From NCBI GenBank assembly GCA_963794745.1, contig CAWCEZ010000011.1, positions 434,001 through 498,000 of the forward strand: a stretch of DNA of 64,000 nucleotides, given 5' to 3'. The stretch comes from Fen-671 sp963794745. GTDB lineage: Bacteria > Actinomycetota > Acidimicrobiia > Acidimicrobiales > Palsa-688. Shown here one piece after another: positions 62,689 to 64,000 of this stretch (its first letter is position 1; the number at the start of each line of letters is the position of its first letter). A program made the translations under genes and the position numbers. The notes below the pieces were generated by a model, which was given only the letters and a program-made list of their open reading frames with translations, was not told the origin of the DNA and ran no database searches.

Positions 62689-63501
62689 CTAACTGGCCGC
62701 CCCGGTCAACGCGGCGAGCGCCGCCCCCGGATCTGGCGCAGTTACGAGCGCCTCGCCCACTAGGACCGCGTCGAAACCAGCCTCGGCCAGTCGCATTACG
62801 TCGTCGTGGTTGGAAATGCCGGACTCGGCCACGCGCACAACGGTACCGGGCAAGCTGGCGCTCACGCGCACGGCGCGCTCGGTGTCGACCGAGAAGCTCA
62901 CGAGGTCGCGCTGGTTAACCCCGATCATTTCCGCCCCGACGGACAAGGCCAGCTCAGCTTCCGCTTCGTCGTGCACCTCGACGAGCGCGTCGAGGCCGAG
63001 GTGGCGGGCCAGCTGCACGAGCTCTGCCAGTTCGCCCGGCGAGAGCGCCGCGACGATCAAAAGTACCGCGTCGGCGCCCATCAGCCGGGCGTCGCACACG
63101 TCGGCGGAGCAGACCGTGAAGTCCTTGCGCAGTACGGGTAGCTCCACTGCTGCGCGGGCTTCGGCGAGGTCGCTCGCTGAGCCGCCGAAGAACTCTTGGT
63201 CTGTCAACACCGAAATGCAGGCAGCCCCCGCCGCGCCATATGACTTGGCGAGCACGCCCGCCACGAGGTCTGGGGCAAGAGGACCTTTTGACGGGCTGCG
63301 CCGTTTTATCTCGGCGATGACGGCGGGGGCGCCAGGTCGCGAGCGGGCGGGGCTGGCGGGCGTGCTGTTGCGCAGCGCGGCGGCGAAGCCTCGTGCCGGC
63401 GGGCACTTCTCCGCCTTGCCCAACAGGGCCGAGACGTCACGGTTGTCGGCACCCGCCGCCTCGCGGTGGCTCGCGAGGATCTTGTCTAAGTACGTGGACA
63501 T
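62689..63501 (-). CDS. trpC: Indole-3-glycerol-phosphate synthase
   Basis: Closes the pyrrole ring to form indole-3-glycerol phosphate. The 270-residue barrel has VIAEIKRRSPSKGPLAPDL (catalytic Lys), ISVLTDQEFFGGSASDL, LPVLRKDFTVC, DALVEVHDEAEAELAL, IGVNQRDL and VAESGISNHDDV. The ATG at 63501 gives the normal N-terminus (MSTYLDKILASHREAA); the frame is open further but without similarity. trpF starts 17 bases downstream. The gene is divergent from the response regulator, with 91 bases between them; no leader peptide with Trp codons was seen. Confidence 0.95.
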   Translation of the reverse strand: MSTYLDKILASHREAAGADNRDVSALLGKAEKCPPARGFAAALRNSTPASPARSRPGAPAVIAEIKRRSPSKGPLAPDLVAGVLAKSYGAAGAACISVLTDQEFFGGSASDLAEARAAVELPVLRKDFTVCSADVCDARLMGADAVLLIVAALSPGELAELVQLARHLGLDALVEVHDEAEAELALSVGAEMIGVNQRDLVSFSVDTERAVRVSASLPGTVVRVAESGISNHDDVMRLAEAGFDAVLVGEALVTAPDPGAALAALTGAAS

Positions 63502-63592
63502 CTCTGCGTTCAGCGTAGCCCGACAGTGTTGCGGCCCAGGTCCGCAGGGTAAGTCGCACACTCGCCACCCCCGGTAAGGCATGCTTGGCTGG

Positions 63593-64000
63593 ATGGGGAC
63601 TGACCAAGGGACGATCGTGGTGGTGGAAGACGACACCAACATCTCGGACCTCGTCGACCTGTACTTGCGACGCGAGGGGTTCCGGGTCATCCAAGCCGGC
63701 ACCGGAGAGGCCGGTCTGGCCGCGATAGAGCGCGAGCACCCCCGGATGGCGATCCTGGACGTCGGCCTGCCCGGGCCGATGGACGGCCTCGAAGTTTGCA
63801 GGCCGCGTGCGTGCCAGCCGCTCCTTGCCCGTGCTCATGCTGACCGCGAGGGACAGCGAGGTGGACCGGGTGCTGGGCCTCGAGATGGGTGCCGACGACT
63901 ACGTCACCAAGCCGTTCTCGCCGCGCGAGCTGGTGGCGAGGGTCAAAGCGATCCTTCGCCGCTCAGACGGCGGGGCGCCCGAGCGCAGCGAGGTGCTCAT
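63593..64000 (+). CDS. OmpR-type response regulator, 3' end outside window (frame break near 63803)
   Basis: The receiver domain begins IVVVEDDTNISDLVDLYLRR, with phospho-Asp in MAILDVGLPGPMDGLEVC. The frame then breaks; removing one C of 63803-63804 gives CRRVRASRSLPVLMLTARDS and continues to LGLEMGADDYVTKPFSPREL and VKAILRRSDGG. The DNA-binding domain lies beyond base 64000. The linker resembles PhoB/MtrA-type regulators. It is divergent from the trp operon; a partner kinase is expected downstream. Confidence 0.88.
   Translation, partial: MGTDQGTIVVVEDDTNISDLVDLYLRREGFRVIQAGTGEAGLAAIEREHPRMAILDVGLPGPMDGLEVCRPRACQPLLARAHADREGQRGGPGAGPRDGCRRLRHQAVLAARAGGEGQSDPSPLRRRGARAQRGAH

Noticed and set aside
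63502..63592. Trp attenuator or leader peptide before trpC
   Set aside because: No short frame with tandem Trp codons and no paired hairpins were found in this gap.
1..64000. tRNA, rRNA, insertion sequences or replication origin
   Set aside because: No cloverleaf, rRNA, transposase motif or terminal inverted repeats, or DnaA-box cluster was recognised by reading both strands. A computed search (tRNA and IS profiles) would be needed to exclude them fully.

Overview
The window is a high-GC actinobacterial chromosome segment that is densely coding, with strong G/C bias at third codon positions. Several markers point to Actinobacteria: a BldD-type regulator, an MprA/MprB-like two-component pair, an ANTAR regulator, a mycothiol-dependent isomerase-fold protein, an Rpf-like transglycosylase and an actinobacterial-type conjugation coupling protein. 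The hopanoid operon and the secreted 'GYWLV...FGDA' repeat protein would fit the class Acidimicrobiia. That placement is an inference from gene content, not a phylogeny.

Layout: (1) 1-5094: the 3' part of glycogen debranching enzyme glgX, a BldD-like regulator, an aldehyde dehydrogenase and a MerR-TetR fusion regulator. (2) 5266-15936 (+): a hopanoid operon, hpnC-hpnD-hpnE-polyprenyl synthase-shc-hpnG/ispH-hpnH, followed by an SDR and a glycosyltransferase. Many of these genes overlap by 1-4 nt. (3) 28233-15993 (-): a codirectional run of a secreted repeat/CHAP protein, a sucrase/ferredoxin-like protein, pyruvate carboxylase, alanine dehydrogenase, a NERD-like protein, pyruvate kinase, a dolichol-phosphate-mannose-synthase-like transferase and a DUF2079-type membrane protein. 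Three of these act on pyruvate. (4) 28358-35830 (+): the methylcitrate cycle operon prpD-prpB-prpC, then two tandem paralogous polytopic membrane proteins. (5) 35836-45991: a GGDEF protein, DNA polymerase I, a DtxR-family regulator, an ANTAR regulator, an MprAB-like pair, and an AlkB-like oxygenase coupled to a GNAT. (6) 46206-52034: a small membrane protein, a GRP-type sugar porter, a NitT/TauT-type ABC importer and an Rpf-like secreted protein. (7) 52031-55835: a PAS-GGDEF-EAL protein, a membrane protein, an ArsR regulator and an MDMPI-like protein. (8) 55846-59172 (-): a conjugation-like remnant (AAA ATPase plus type IV coupling protein). (9) 59425-64000: a GNAT, the trpC-trpF-trpB-trpA operon and a divergent response regulator cut by the window end.

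The sequence carries at least twelve single-base frame breaks, nearly all in short homopolymers and many in housekeeping genes (polA, trpF, pyc, prpD). I read these as sequencing or assembly errors rather than gene decay. The affected genes are annotated across the break, with the position of each break given.

Together the genes describe a free-living heterotroph. It makes hopanoid lipids from its own isoprenoid supply, oxidises propionyl-CoA by the methylcitrate cycle, stores glycogen and makes tryptophan. It also has cyclic-di-GMP turnover enzymes and a BldD homologue that keeps most of the known cyclic-di-GMP-binding signature. The most unusual points are an in-frame HpnG-IspH continuity, a MerR-TetR double-HTH regulator, three helically phased CTGTTGATG repeats between polA and a DtxR-family gene with swapped metal ligands, and a pyruvate kinase with the K+-independence signature.
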